Of a DNA stretch of 64,000 bases, positions 41,716-50,831 are shown one piece after another; position 1 is the stretch's first letter; the number at the start of each line of letters is the position of its first letter. Source of the stretch: PALSA-505 sp035308365 (GTDB lineage Bacteria > Actinomycetota > Actinomycetes > Streptosporangiales > Streptosporangiaceae). The position numbers and the translations under genes were made by a program. The notes below the pieces were generated by a model. That model did no database searches, had not been told where the DNA came from, and saw nothing but the letters and a program-made list of their open reading frames with translations. The stretch spans positions 73,730-137,729 of the forward strand of contig DATGGU010000070.1 of the NCBI GenBank assembly GCA_035308365.1. The letters are read 5' to 3'.

Positions 41716-43617
41716 TTGACCCTGCTGGAGTCGATCGGTGGTCCCAAGGACCTGAAGAAGCTCAGCCCCGACCAGCTTCCGGTGCTGGCCGCCGAGATCC
41801 GTGACGTCCTGGTCGATGTCGTGTCGCGGACCAGTGGCCACCTCGGGCCCAACCTCGGCGTGGTCGAGCTGACCATCGCTCTGCACCGGGTGTTCGACTC
41901 GCCGATGGACCGGATCGTGTTCGACACCGGCCACCAGGCCTACGTGCACAAGCTGCTGACCGGCAGGCAGGACAGGTTCGGCACGCTGCGCCAGCGGGGC
42001 GGCATCTCCGGGTATCCCAGCCAGGCCGAATCCGAGCACGACATCGTGGAGAACTCACACGCCTCCACCAGCCTCAGCTACGCCGACGGCCTGGCCAAGG
42101 CGTACAAGCTGCGCGGCGAGACCAGCCGCACCGTGGTCGCCGTGATCGGGGACGGCGCGCTGACCGGGGGAATGGCCTGGGAGGCGCTCAACAACATCTC
42201 GGTCGCCAAGGACAGCCGGATCGTCATCGTCGTCAACGACAACGGCCGCTCCTACCAGCCCACCATCGGCGGGCTGGCCAACCACCTGGCCGCGGTCCGG
42301 GTGTCGCAGCGCTACGAGCACGTCCTCGACTACATCAAGACCACGGTGTCACGCACCCCGCTGGTCGGGCCGCCGATCTACGACACGCTGCACGGCATCA
42401 AGAAGGGCATCAAGGACATGCTGCAGCCGCAGGTCCTCTTCGAGGACCTCGGCCTGAAGTACGTCGGCCCCATCGACGGGCACGACGAGCAGATGGTGGA
42501 GCATGCCCTGGACCGGGCCAGGGAGTTCGGCGGCCCGGTGCTCGTGCACGTGATCACGAAGAAGGGCTTCGGCTACCCGCTGGCCGAGCAGAACGAGGAG
42601 GACTGCCTGCACCAGGTGCCGGGCAGGACAGCCGGGGCCCCGGCTGGCCCGGCCAAGCGGACCTGGTCGGAGGTGTTCGGCGACGAGCTCGCCGCCATCG
42701 GCGCGCGGCGGCCCGACGTGGTCGCGCTGACCGCGGCGATGCTGCACCCCACCGGCCTCGGGCCGTTCGCCCGGGCCTTCCCCGACCGGGTGTTCGACGT
42801 TGGCATCGCCGAGCAGCAGGCGATGACCAGCGCGGCCGGCCTGGCCATGGGCGGCCTGCACCCGGTGGTGGCGCTGTACTCCACGTTCCTCAACCGGGCC
42901 TTCGACCAGATGCTGATGGACGTCGCCCTGCACAAGCTCCCGGTCACGATCGCGCTCGACCGCGCCGGGGTGACCGGCCCCGACGGCGCCAGCCACAACG
43001 GCATGTGGGACGGCTCGATCCTGCAGATCGTGCCCGGCCTCCGGGTCGCCGCGCCCAGGGACGCCATCCGCCTGGCCGAGCTGCTCAACGAGGCGGTGGA
43101 GGTCAGCGACGGCCCGACGGCGATCCGCTACCCCAAGGGCACGGTCGGCGGCGAGCTGGAGCCGGTGCGCAAGCTCGGCACCATGGATGTCCTGCACGAG
43201 CCCGGCGGCGCACCCGCCGACGTCCTCCTGATCGGGGCCGGCCCGATGGCCGCCACCTGTGCCAAGGCCGCCGAGCGCCTGGCCGACCAGGGCATCGGCG
43301 TCACCGTCCTCGATCCACGCTGGCTCAAGCCACTGGACGAGGCGCTCATCGGCGCGGCCCGCCAGCACCGCCTGGTCGCCATCGTCGAGGACAACGGCCG
43401 GACCGGCGGTTTCGGCGACGCGGTCTGCCGCCTGCTGCGCGACCACGACGTTGACACCCCCACGAAGACATTCGGCCTGCCGCAGGAGTTCCTCGGCCAC
43501 GGCGACCGGAACGCGATCCTGGACGAGATGGGTCTCACCCCGCAGCACCTCGCCCGGCAGGTGACGGAGGCGGTGGCCAGGCGGAGCTCCACCATGGCCG
43601 CCGAAGCACAAGCATGA
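41716..43617 (+). CDS. dxs: 1-deoxy-D-xylulose-5-phosphate synthase
   Basis: A 633-residue thiamine-diphosphate enzyme, first step of the MEP isoprenoid pathway (pyruvate + glyceraldehyde-3-phosphate). Seen are HLGPNLGVVELTIALHRVF, DTGHQAYVHKLLTGR, the TPP/Mg motif GDGALTGGMAWEALNN...NDN, the transketolase active-site DVGIAEQQAMTSAAGLA and DRAGVTGPDGASHNGMWD. The start is TTG 41716, behind GAGGGAG. The stop overlaps the next ATG by four bases, coupling it with a ferredoxin reductase, which fits the reductant needs of IspG/IspH in the same pathway (inference). Confidence 0.97.
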   Translation: MTLLESIGGPKDLKKLSPDQLPVLAAEIRDVLVDVVSRTSGHLGPNLGVVELTIALHRVFDSPMDRIVFDTGHQAYVHKLLTGRQDRFGTLRQRGGISGYPSQAESEHDIVENSHASTSLSYADGLAKAYKLRGETSRTVVAVIGDGALTGGMAWEALNNISVAKDSRIVIVVNDNGRSYQPTIGGLANHLAAVRVSQRYEHVLDYIKTTVSRTPLVGPPIYDTLHGIKKGIKDMLQPQVLFEDLGLKYVGPIDGHDEQMVEHALDRAREFGGPVLVHVITKKGFGYPLAEQNEEDCLHQVPGRTAGAPAGPAKRTWSEVFGDELAAIGARRPDVVALTAAMLHPTGLGPFARAFPDRVFDVGIAEQQAMTSAAGLAMGGLHPVVALYSTFLNRAFDQMLMDVALHKLPVTIALDRAGVTGPDGASHNGMWDGSILQIVPGLRVAAPRDAIRLAELLNEAVEVSDGPTAIRYPKGTVGGELEPVRKLGTMDVLHEPGGAPADVLLIGAGPMAATCAKAAERLADQGIGVTVLDPRWLKPLDEALIGAARQHRLVAIVEDNGRTGGFGDAVCRLLRDHDVDTPTKTFGLPQEFLGHGDRNAILDEMGLTPQHLARQVTEAVARRSSTMAAEAQA

Positions 43618-45089
43618 GCCAGCTCCGCGTCGCCGTCGTCGGCTCCGGCCCGGCCGGACTCTACACGGCAGAGGCCCTGATCAAGCAGGGCGCGGCGCTG
43701 CCCGACCCGGTCAGCATCCAGGTGGACGTCCTGGACCGCCTGCCCACCCCCTACGGACTGGTCCGCTACGGCGTCGCTCCCGACCACAAGTCGATCAAGT
43801 CCATCGCCGAGTACCTCCGCAAGGTCCTCGAGCACCCCGGCGTGGCCTTCCTCGGCGGCGTGCACCTGGGCGACGACGTCACCCGCGACGACCTTCTCGC
43901 CTGCTACGACGCAGTGGTTTACGCCACCGGCGCCATGCGCGACCGCCACCTGCGCATCCCCGGTGAAGACCTGCCGGGAAGCTACGCCGCCACCGACTTC
44001 GTCAACTGGTACTGCGGCCACCCCGACATGGATCCGGCGGCCTTCACCCTGGACGCCGAGTCGGTGGCCGTCATCGGCGTCGGCAACGTCGCCGTGGACG
44101 TGGCCCGCATCCTGGCCAGGGACCCGGCCGAACTGCGCGGCACCGACGTTCCCCAGCCGGTACTCGAAGCCCTGATGGACAGCAAGGTCCGCGAGGTCCA
44201 CATGATCGGCCGCCGCGGCCCCGCCCAAGCCAAGTTCACCACCAAGGAACTCCGCGAACTGGGCGAGCTTCCGGGCGTGGACGTCATCGTCGACGCCGGC
44301 GAGGCCGACCTGGACGCCTTCGACCCAACCGGCGGCAGCGCGGAACTGGCCCAATCGGACCGCCATGTCCGCGGCAACTACAAGGTGATCAGCGGCTGGG
44401 CCGGGCGTCAGCCCACCGGCCAGCCCCGGAAGCTCACGCTCAGGTTCTGGCTGCGCCCCGTGGAGATCCGTGGCGACCAGCGGGTCCAGCAACTGGTCCT
44501 GGAACGCACGAGGCTGGACGACTCCGGCAAGTTCACCGGCACCGGCAACCTGGAAACCCTGGACACCCAGATGATCCTGCGCAGCGTCGGCTACCAGAGT
44601 GTCCCGCTGCCAGGCGTCCCCTTCGACGAGCGCTCGGCGACCGTCCCCAACGCCGAAGGCCGGGTCATCGGCCCCGACGGCACCCCCCTCCCCGGCGAAT
44701 ACGTAGCCGGCTGGCTGAAGCGCGGTCCCACCGGCGTCATCGGCACCAACAAGTCCGACGCCGCCCAAACCGTCCGCGCCCTCCTGCAAGACCTGGCCAA
44801 CGGCCCAGGCCCCGGCGACTCCCCGCTGCCCCGGGCCGGCCTCCTGCGCTATCCGGAGCCCACCTCAACCGCCAGCACCGCGGCCGAAGATGCAGGCGTG
44901 GGCGCCAGTAAAGCCGCCGGCCTGGCCGCCCTCCTCTCCGAACGCGGCGTCCGCCCCGTGCGCTACGCCGACTGGCTCCGCATCGAAGCCGCCGAAACTG
45001 CCCTCGGCGAGTCCCTGGGCCGGGGCAACCGAGTCAAACTGGCCGGCGCCGCCGCCATCCAAGCCGCCTGCTTTCCCGAAGAACCCTGA
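43614..45089 (+). CDS. Ferredoxin/ferredoxin-NADP reductase, FprA/adrenodoxin-reductase type
   Basis: A 491-residue FAD-containing reductase. The N-terminal FAD loop is VAVVGSGPAGLYTAEAL; then VDVLDRLPTPYGLVRYGVAPDH, VYATGAMRDRHLRIPGEDLPGSY, the NADP loop VAVIGVGNVAVDVARIL and RSVGYQSVPLPGVPFDE plus the C-terminal GWLKRGPTGVIGTNK. This is the FprA family of actinobacteria and mitochondrial adrenodoxin reductase. The last about 90 residues form the usual extension (ALLSERGVRPVRYADWLRIEAAE). It is coupled to dxs by an ATGA overlap. It likely passes electrons from NADPH to a ferredoxin. Confidence 0.95.
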   Translation: MSQLRVAVVGSGPAGLYTAEALIKQGAALPDPVSIQVDVLDRLPTPYGLVRYGVAPDHKSIKSIAEYLRKVLEHPGVAFLGGVHLGDDVTRDDLLACYDAVVYATGAMRDRHLRIPGEDLPGSYAATDFVNWYCGHPDMDPAAFTLDAESVAVIGVGNVAVDVARILARDPAELRGTDVPQPVLEALMDSKVREVHMIGRRGPAQAKFTTKELRELGELPGVDVIVDAGEADLDAFDPTGGSAELAQSDRHVRGNYKVISGWAGRQPTGQPRKLTLRFWLRPVEIRGDQRVQQLVLERTRLDDSGKFTGTGNLETLDTQMILRSVGYQSVPLPGVPFDERSATVPNAEGRVIGPDGTPLPGEYVAGWLKRGPTGVIGTNKSDAAQTVRALLQDLANGPGPGDSPLPRAGLLRYPEPTSTASTAAEDAGVGASKAAGLAALLSERGVRPVRYADWLRIEAAETALGESLGRGNRVKLAGAAAIQAACFPEEP

Positions 45090-45161
45090 GCCCATCAGCC
45101 ATCACCACAGCCCGCGAGCGGCGGCCCGGGGTGGGTGTGTGGTGCCATGAGGCGGGGTGGC

Positions 45162-45743
45162 TCAGCCGGGAGTTCGCAGGCCAGCGACCAGGTTGGCGGG
45201 GGTGATCTCTACCGGGAATGGCCGGGTGGCCCGGTAGGTGCCATCACCGGTGATGTGGGCGGTCTCGGCGTAGTGGTCTTCGTGCAGGTCGAAGGCGATC
45301 AGCGCCGGGCTGTCCGGATCGGGCACCACGATCCAGTACGACGCGACCCCGAATCGCTCGTAGGCTGCCTTCTTCCGGTTCAGGTCGATGAGCGCAGCGC
45401 TCGGCGAACGGACCTCGACAGCCAGAACCGGCGGGCTGATGCACTTTGCCTCGTTGATCTGGTCCGTGCCGACCACGGCGATGTCCGGCACGAACTCGGT
45501 GTCCTTAGCCAATTGGACGGCAGGCTCGGCAACGACGTGCAGACCCGGGGGGCAAGCATTGCCCAGTACCAGAACGAGCCGCGTCGCGACGACCTGGTGC
45601 GGCATGCCCGGACGAGGGCTCACGACCAGGGTCCCTTCGAGTAGCTCGTAGCGGCGCCCGTCATCGGGCATCCTGCCGAGTTCCTCGACGGTGAACGGGT
45701 GGCCGCTCGCCGGCCAGGCTTCGCCAACTGTCACGGTACTCAT
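45162..45743 (-). CDS. Uma2-family (DUF820) putative endonuclease
   Basis: A 193-residue PD-(D/E)XK-superfamily protein. It has FTVEELGRMPDDGRRYELLEGTLVVSP, the catalytic FVPDIAVVG (Asp) and LAVEVRSPS (Glu-x-Arg), and a later YWIVVPD. Uma2 proteins are widespread in cyanobacteria and actinomycetes, and their role is not settled; nuclease activity is inferred from fold. It lies downstream of the TetR gene on the same strand. Codon use is similar to its neighbours. Confidence 0.87.
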   Translation of the reverse strand: MSTVTVGEAWPASGHPFTVEELGRMPDDGRRYELLEGTLVVSPRPGMPHQVVATRLVLVLGNACPPGLHVVAEPAVQLAKDTEFVPDIAVVGTDQINEAKCISPPVLAVEVRSPSAALIDLNRKKAAYERFGVASYWIVVPDPDSPALIAFDLHEDHYAETAHITGDGTYRATRPFPVEITPANLVAGLRTPG

Positions 45744-45866
45744 CGTGCTCTCCCATCGCGGTCGCGTCCACTTGGTGTGATGGCGCGGGCGGGTGCCCGC
45801 GCGGGTTGGTGACCGTCATGGCGAGCACTGTGCCGCCGGGCACCGACAGTTTGCTCGAAGCGCTGG

Positions 45867-46553
45867 TCAGGCACGGGTGCCGGGGGCGCGGTGCATGAGA
45901 TCCAGGCCGCGCAGCAAGGCCTCGATGACGGTGGTTGCCCGGGCGATGTCGGGGGAGCGGTCGGCGATCACGTCGGCGTAGAGGAAGCCTTCGGCGATGC
46001 GCACGATGGCGTAGGCGAGCGTCGGGGTGTCCAGGTCGGCGTCGAAGGCGTCCCGCCCGCGCTCCAGGTCGATGAGGTTCTCCAGGGCGGCGACCATGCC
46101 GCGCTGCACGGTGCTGCGGGTGCCGGTGAGGATGCGCAGCGCCGCCTCCGGGTCGGATTCCAGGAAGGTTCGCAGCGAGCGGTCACGCTCGATGGCCTGC
46201 AGCACGCCGCCGACGGCTGCCACGATGCGTTCGGCGCCAGCCAGGGCGGCCGTCGAGTGGACCTTTTCGGCCAGGGTGCGGCGGGCCCGCCACCAGATCA
46301 CCTCGTCGAGCAACTGCTCGCGGTTGCCCGCCTGGCGGTAGAGCGTGGCGCGGCTGACGCCGAGGCGCCGGGCCAGCGACTTCATGTCCAGGCGCTGGCC
46401 GGAGATGTGGGCGTCCACGGCGGCGGCGAAGATCGGCTTGGGGATGTGCGGCGGCGCGGCGATCCCCCCTGGCACGACGGCCAGGGCGTCGCCGTAACCG
46501 GCCAGCCCGCCCGGCGCCCGTGACGGTAACGGCTGAGGTGTGCGCTGTGCCAT
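45867..46553 (-). CDS. TetR-family (QsdR-like) transcriptional regulator
   Basis: A 228-residue repressor-type protein. The DNA-binding part is at about residues 45-95: AVDAHISGQRLDMKSLARRLGVSRATLYRQAGNRE, with the helix-turn-helix SLARRLGVSRATLYR. It matches the QsdR-like group. The C-terminal ligand domain follows. It is encoded 27 bases after the WS/DGAT gene on the same strand, as the last gene of a lipid operon, and probably controls that operon. The ligand is unknown (in QsdR relatives an acyl compound). Confidence 0.88.
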   Translation of the reverse strand: MAQRTPQPLPSRAPGGLAGYGDALAVVPGGIAAPPHIPKPIFAAAVDAHISGQRLDMKSLARRLGVSRATLYRQAGNREQLLDEVIWWRARRTLAEKVHSTAALAGAERIVAAVGGVLQAIERDRSLRTFLESDPEAALRILTGTRSTVQRGMVAALENLIDLERGRDAFDADLDTPTLAYAIVRIAEGFLYADVIADRSPDIARATTVIEALLRGLDLMHRAPGTRA

Positions 46554-46580
46554 GGCGCTGCCCGCCCTAGAGTGTGTGCC

Positions 46581-48020
46581 TCACCCGGTCCGCTGCTCGG
46601 CGGCCTTGAGCAGCAGTTCCAGCTCGTCTGCCAGGTAACCGGCGATGAGGTCGATGTCGGGGACGAGTTCCCGGCAGCCGACCAGGCCGAAGTGCAGCAG
46701 GCCGAGATAGCCCACCACGGTGATGTTCAAGCCCAGGCCGTCGGTGATCACGGAGACCGGGTAATGGGCCATCAGTTTGGCCCCGGCCAGGTAGACGGGG
46801 ATGTTGGGGCCGGGCACGTTGGAGATGACCAGGTTGAACGGCGGCAGCCGGTGCAGCAGGCCGGTGGCGAAGACCACCCTGGCCGCACGGGCGGTCAGCG
46901 CCGGCGGGGCGAAGTCGCTGATCTGGTCCACCAGGCCTTGCGGGATCGCCGCCTGCTGCGCCTTGGCGGTCGTGGTCGCGGCGTGGGCCACCTCCAGCCG
47001 CTCGGCGGGATCGGCCAGGTGGGTCGGCAGGCTGGTCAGCATCGCCGACACCTTGTTGCCCATCGCGCCCTGGCTGGCCGGGTCGCGCACCGACACCGGG
47101 ATCATCGCGACCAGGGGGGTGTCGGGCAGGGCGTCGTGGCCGGTGAGCCAGCGCCGCAGCGCGCCCGCGCTCATCGCCAGCACCACGTCGTTGACGGAGA
47201 ACCCGAAGGCGTTCTTCACCTTCTTGACGGCGTCCAGATCCACGCTGCGGAAGGCGAGCCGCCGGTGCGGCGTGATCGGCCGGTTGAACGGTGTCGCGGG
47301 CGGCCGCCCGGCCGCGGTCGGGATCACGCCGCCATCGCCGCGGCCCAGCCCCAGCAGGCCGCCGATCAGCGGGCTCAGCGCCGGGGCGATGGCCGGCAGC
47401 ACCCGCACGAGTTCGTTGGCGATCCGTACCGTCTGCACCGGCCGCCAGGCGAGCCGGCTGGCCGCGAGCGCGGTCACCCTGGCCCGGCTTGGTGGCCGGC
47501 GCGGCTGGAACGGGTCGCTGGCCTTGACCTCGCGGCCCTCGGGGGAGAGGTCAAGGAGCATGGTGAGCAGCTCGGCACCGGACACGCCGTCGATCGCGGC
47601 GTGGTGGATCTTCGTATAGACCGCGATGCGCCGCTTGGCCAGCCCGGTGATCAGGTAGATCTCCCACAGCGGCCGGCTCTTGTCCAGCGGCCGGGCGTGC
47701 AGCCGGGCGACCTGCTCGGCGAGCTGGGCATCGGATCCCGGACGGGGCAGGGCCAGCTCCCTGATGTGGTACTCGATGTCGAAGTCGGCGTCGTCGATCC
47801 AGTAGGGCTGGTCCATGCCGAGCGGCATGTGCAGCAGCTTGCGGCGCAGCACCGGCGGCGCCTCCGGCAGGCGCTGGGCCACCAGCTCGGTCAGCCGGGG
47901 CAGGGTCAGCGGCTCGGTCAGGCCGCGTGCGTCGAGCACGGACACACCGCCCACGTGACCGGTGGAGTTGGCCGTCTCCAGCGCCAGGAAAGCCGCGTCC
48001 AAGCCGGTGAGCTGCTGCAT
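46581..48020 (-). CDS. Wax ester synthase/diacylglycerol acyltransferase (WS/DGAT)
   Basis: A 479-residue acyltransferase that makes triacylglycerol or wax ester from acyl-CoA. The active-site motif HHAAIDG is at residues 139-145, after SRPLWEIYLITGL. Other family marks are NDVVLAMSAGALRRWL, VPVSVRD-like (MIPVSVRDPASQG) and NLVISNVPGPNIPVYLAG. ATG 48020 follows GAGGAG. Two alpha/beta hydrolase genes precede it, 12 bases away and overlapping, so lipid storage and turnover are combined in an operon. Confidence 0.95.
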   Translation of the reverse strand: MQQLTGLDAAFLALETANSTGHVGGVSVLDARGLTEPLTLPRLTELVAQRLPEAPPVLRRKLLHMPLGMDQPYWIDDADFDIEYHIRELALPRPGSDAQLAEQVARLHARPLDKSRPLWEIYLITGLAKRRIAVYTKIHHAAIDGVSGAELLTMLLDLSPEGREVKASDPFQPRRPPSRARVTALAASRLAWRPVQTVRIANELVRVLPAIAPALSPLIGGLLGLGRGDGGVIPTAAGRPPATPFNRPITPHRRLAFRSVDLDAVKKVKNAFGFSVNDVVLAMSAGALRRWLTGHDALPDTPLVAMIPVSVRDPASQGAMGNKVSAMLTSLPTHLADPAERLEVAHAATTTAKAQQAAIPQGLVDQISDFAPPALTARAARVVFATGLLHRLPPFNLVISNVPGPNIPVYLAGAKLMAHYPVSVITDGLGLNITVVGYLGLLHFGLVGCRELVPDIDLIAGYLADELELLLKAAEQRTG

Positions 48021-48032
48021 GTCGGGTGCTCC

Positions 48033-49064
48033 TCAATGCGCGGTGAGCGTGCCGTGCCTCCCCAGCCAATCACGGACCGCGCCGATGACCAGATCCGGAG
48101 TCTCTAGCTGAGCAGTGTGCCCGACCCCGGTCAAGATGTGGCTCTCCCAGCCCGGATTCAGCGCGGCGGCCCGGCGGACGCTCGCCACCGGAACCAGCCG
48201 GTCCTGATCGCCACCGATCAGCAGCACCGGAACATCGATCGCGGCCATCATCGCCTCGTAGCGGGCGCGCTGGGCGAGCAGCCGCATCAGCGACCGCGCG
48301 GCCGCGAGCAGGGATTCGTCGCAGCCGGGCACCGACCTGCGGTACTCGGCCAGGGCGGTCGAGGCCTCCAGCATCGCCGGGGTGGCCCGGGACGGGTCAG
48401 CGAAACACAGGTCGATCACGCGCTGGACGGCCACCCGGGGCGGCACGCGCGCCTGCGCCAGCCTCAGGCAGAACTCGCCGAGCCCGGGCATGGCGTAGAG
48501 CAGGAACCGGCGGCTCACGGTCCAGTCGGGCCGCTGCCGGGCCGGCGGCAGCGCCGGCGCGATGAGCACGAGCCCGGCGACCGTCGTGGGATGCGTGTAC
48601 GCCTGCAGGATGGACAGCAGGCCGCCCATGGAGTTGCCCACCAGGATGGCCGGTGTCCCGGCGACCTCGCGCAGGAACCGGTCGAGCAGCACCGCATTCG
48701 AGGACACCGTGGCGGTGCCACGGTTGCCCGGAGTGAGGCCGAACCCGTACAGGTCAAGCGCCAGGGCGCGGCGGCCGGTGGCCAGTGCCGGGCCGGTCAG
48801 CGTCCAGTTCAAATGCGAGCCACCCAGGCCGTGCACGAACACGGCAGGCGGGCCGGCCCGGCTGCTGCCAAACTCGATCCAGTGCACGGCCGCCCCGGCC
48901 GCCCCGGTCGCGGCCGCACCATCCACACCAAGCGCACTGGCGCCCCCGGCCGTACCCCTCGCGGTGCGGTCCGGGTGCCATAGGTGGCCGCGCGCGCCCC
49001 ACGGTGCGGCGAACGTCCAGGGTGCCTCGGTGGCCTGGGCCAGCCCAGGGTCGCGCCAGTTCAC
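48033..49064 (-). CDS. Alpha/beta-hydrolase (probable lipase/esterase)
   Basis: A 343-residue hydrolase. The oxyanion segment FVHGLGGSHLNW, nucleophile motif VGNSMGG, acid GGDQDRLVP and the catalytic His in TGVGHTAQLE form a complete triad. The GTG start at 49064 overlaps the stop of the upstream hydrolase (GTGA); the open frame further upstream runs through that gene and is not used. The first 60 residues are not conserved. With the WS/DGAT next to it, acyl ester hydrolysis is likely. No signal peptide is visible. Confidence 0.9.
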   Translation of the reverse strand: MNWRDPGLAQATEAPWTFAAPWGARGHLWHPDRTARGTAGGASALGVDGAAATGAAGAAVHWIEFGSSRAGPPAVFVHGLGGSHLNWTLTGPALATGRRALALDLYGFGLTPGNRGTATVSSNAVLLDRFLREVAGTPAILVGNSMGGLLSILQAYTHPTTVAGLVLIAPALPPARQRPDWTVSRRFLLYAMPGLGEFCLRLAQARVPPRVAVQRVIDLCFADPSRATPAMLEASTALAEYRRSVPGCDESLLAAARSLMRLLAQRARYEAMMAAIDVPVLLIGGDQDRLVPVASVRRAAALNPGWESHILTGVGHTAQLETPDLVIGAVRDWLGRHGTLTAH

Positions 49065-49867
49065 CCGTGACCTGGGTACAGCGGGCGGAGCAGCGGCGGC
49101 GGCCGGAACAGCCGCTGCGGGCCGCCGGGCACCGCCAGCCGGTCGGCGATCAGCCATAGCGTCGCGGGATCGAAACCGAACCCGAGGTGGCTGCACCGGA
49201 CTTCGACGTTGCCGTGCAGTTCGGTCTCCGGCTCGATGCAGTGCTGCCAGCACACGATGCCGTCGTGCCGGGAGTACACGGCGGTCGACGGGACGCTGAT
49301 CGGCATGGCGACCGCCTCCCGGGTGGGGATCCGGCCGCTGCCCGCGTGCAGGTGGCGGCGGCGCTGATAGACGCCATCGGCACGGGTCCGGTGCGGGTCG
49401 GCCAGCGCGAACGGGCTGCCCAGGGTGATCACCTGCCGGACCAGTCCTGGGTACTCCCGGGCCATTTCCCTGGCGTAGATACCGCCCAGGCTCCAGCCGA
49501 TGATCGACACCGGTCCGCCGGTACGCTCGGCGAGGGTGGTCAGCAGCGGCGGCAGCCCGTCGAGCACGGCATCGGTGGGGCCACGGTTGCGGCCGAGCTC
49601 CCAGCCGTGCACGTCATAGCCCAGCCGGTGCACGAACCGCCGCAGCGGCACCGTGCTCCCGTCCGCGGCCAGCAGCCCGGGCAGCACCAGCACGCCGTGA
49701 CCGTCGCCCCGGGGTGCGATCGCCAGCAGCAAGCCGGCCAGCGGCAGAGCCGCGAGATCGGCGAGCCCACGGGCTGGCTCGGTGAGATAGAGCCCGAGCG
49801 GGGGATGGGCCGGGGGCCCGGCAGATCTCCCCACGGGTTCCGACGCCGGTCCCCTGAGCAGGAACAT
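49061..49867 (-). CDS. Alpha/beta-hydrolase, triacylglycerol lipase-like
   Basis: About 268 residues. The segment VLVLPGLLAADGSTVPLRRFVHRLGYDVHGWELGRNRGP, nucleophile IIGWSLGGIYAREMA, LGSPFA and the C-terminal SHLGFGFDP (His) are typical of the lipase-like group seen next to WS/DGAT genes in actinobacteria. ATG 49867 is chosen because GGAGG stands nine bases before; ATG 49888 and an earlier start at 49951 are possible. The N-terminal part (LPLAGLLLAIAP) is hydrophobic and may associate with membranes or lipid bodies. It is first in the operon. Confidence 0.82.
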   Translation of the reverse strand: MFLLRGPASEPVGRSAGPPAHPPLGLYLTEPARGLADLAALPLAGLLLAIAPRGDGHGVLVLPGLLAADGSTVPLRRFVHRLGYDVHGWELGRNRGPTDAVLDGLPPLLTTLAERTGGPVSIIGWSLGGIYAREMAREYPGLVRQVITLGSPFALADPHRTRADGVYQRRRHLHAGSGRIPTREAVAMPISVPSTAVYSRHDGIVCWQHCIEPETELHGNVEVRCSHLGFGFDPATLWLIADRLAVPGGPQRLFRPPPLLRPLYPGHG

Positions 49868-50129
49868 CGCCGCCCACCTCCGCCGCATCGTCGCGTCCCA
49901 AGGCGCATGGTGATACATCTGGATGATATGTCTCAGAATGCAATAAAGCATTACCGGCCCGGAAACACCAGGTTCCGTGTCGTCTGTGACTCTCCTGGTG
50001 AGGCGGTTGCATGCCGGCGTGGCCAGCCCGGTCCGTAAATTTTCACCAAAAGACCCGGTGCCGGGCGGGGACAGCAGGAAACGGGGGCGCCGTCAAGGAG
50101 CTGGGAGTGCCCGGCTGCCGGAATGCGAT

Positions 50130-50603
50130 CTACCTGGTGGGGTACCAGAGCGACTCGGTGAAGGACTGCGCCGAGCCCGCGGGCGGCTTCCCGGTGTAGA
50201 TGATCGTCATGCGCAGGAACTGCTGCCTGCCGTGCCGGTGCGGAACGGCGGCCGGGAGCCACACAATGAGCGTGACGGGCCTGGTGATGAATATGCCCCG
50301 GGCGCAGGCCGGGTGGCACGGGTTGAGGCTGTACTCGGCCGTCCCGCTGGCCAGGCTGCTGGTCCAGGTCGCCCAGCGCAGCCTGGTCAGGTAGGCGGTG
50401 CCGTCGCCGCAGGCCAGCATGAAGAAGTCCGGCCGCACCTCGGGCCTGTTCAGGCAGGAGATGAGGACGGTCTTGCCCTGGAACCTGCCGTGCGGCGCCG
50501 CCGCACCCGGGGAGCCTTGGCTGACGGTGGCGAGCGCGCTACCGCCGGACAGCGCGATGGTCAGCGCCGTGGCGACGGCGACGACGGTGCGTGAGCCCCT
50601 CAT
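50130..50603 (-). CDS. Secreted hypothetical protein
   Basis: A 157-residue exported protein. The N-terminus is a Sec signal (MRGSRTVVAVATALTIALSGGSALA) with cleavage likely after ALA at residue 25. The mature part has four cysteines that could form two disulfides (LISCLNRPEVRP, MLACGDG, NPCHPACARG), a Trp-rich middle and FLRMTIIYTGKPPAG. I do not recognise a family, though similar small secreted proteins with the SCLNxPxVRPxxxxLACGDG pattern are familiar in actinomycetes. ppk is divergent, with about 230 bases between. Confidence 0.8.
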   Translation of the reverse strand: MRGSRTVVAVATALTIALSGGSALATVSQGSPGAAAPHGRFQGKTVLISCLNRPEVRPDFFMLACGDGTAYLTRLRWATWTSSLASGTAEYSLNPCHPACARGIFITRPVTLIVWLPAAVPHRHGRQQFLRMTIIYTGKPPAGSAQSFTESLWYPTR

Positions 50604-50831
50604 GGATCCCCTGGGTGTAATGAATACACGTCGTCACTATTCAATCACGATATGTGTTCTGACCCTGGTCGAAAGGCCGTAGGTTAACGACACACGAGCC
50701 GTGCGTGACGGCAGGGTTCGCCTCGCTATGCGGTGTGGCATCATGATCTTCTTGCGGGGCAGGCCGGGTGTGGTGCCGCTCGGCTGGCCGGCCGGTGATG
50801 TACCAGCGGTCATCGTGGGGAGAATGGGACC

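Noticed and set aside
46572..48107. Long plus-strand open frame of about 511 codons opposite the WS/DGAT gene
   Set aside because: It is an antisense shadow caused by GC-rich third positions; the product is Gly/Arg/Gln/His-rich without family motifs, while the minus strand has HHAAIDG and other WS/DGAT marks.
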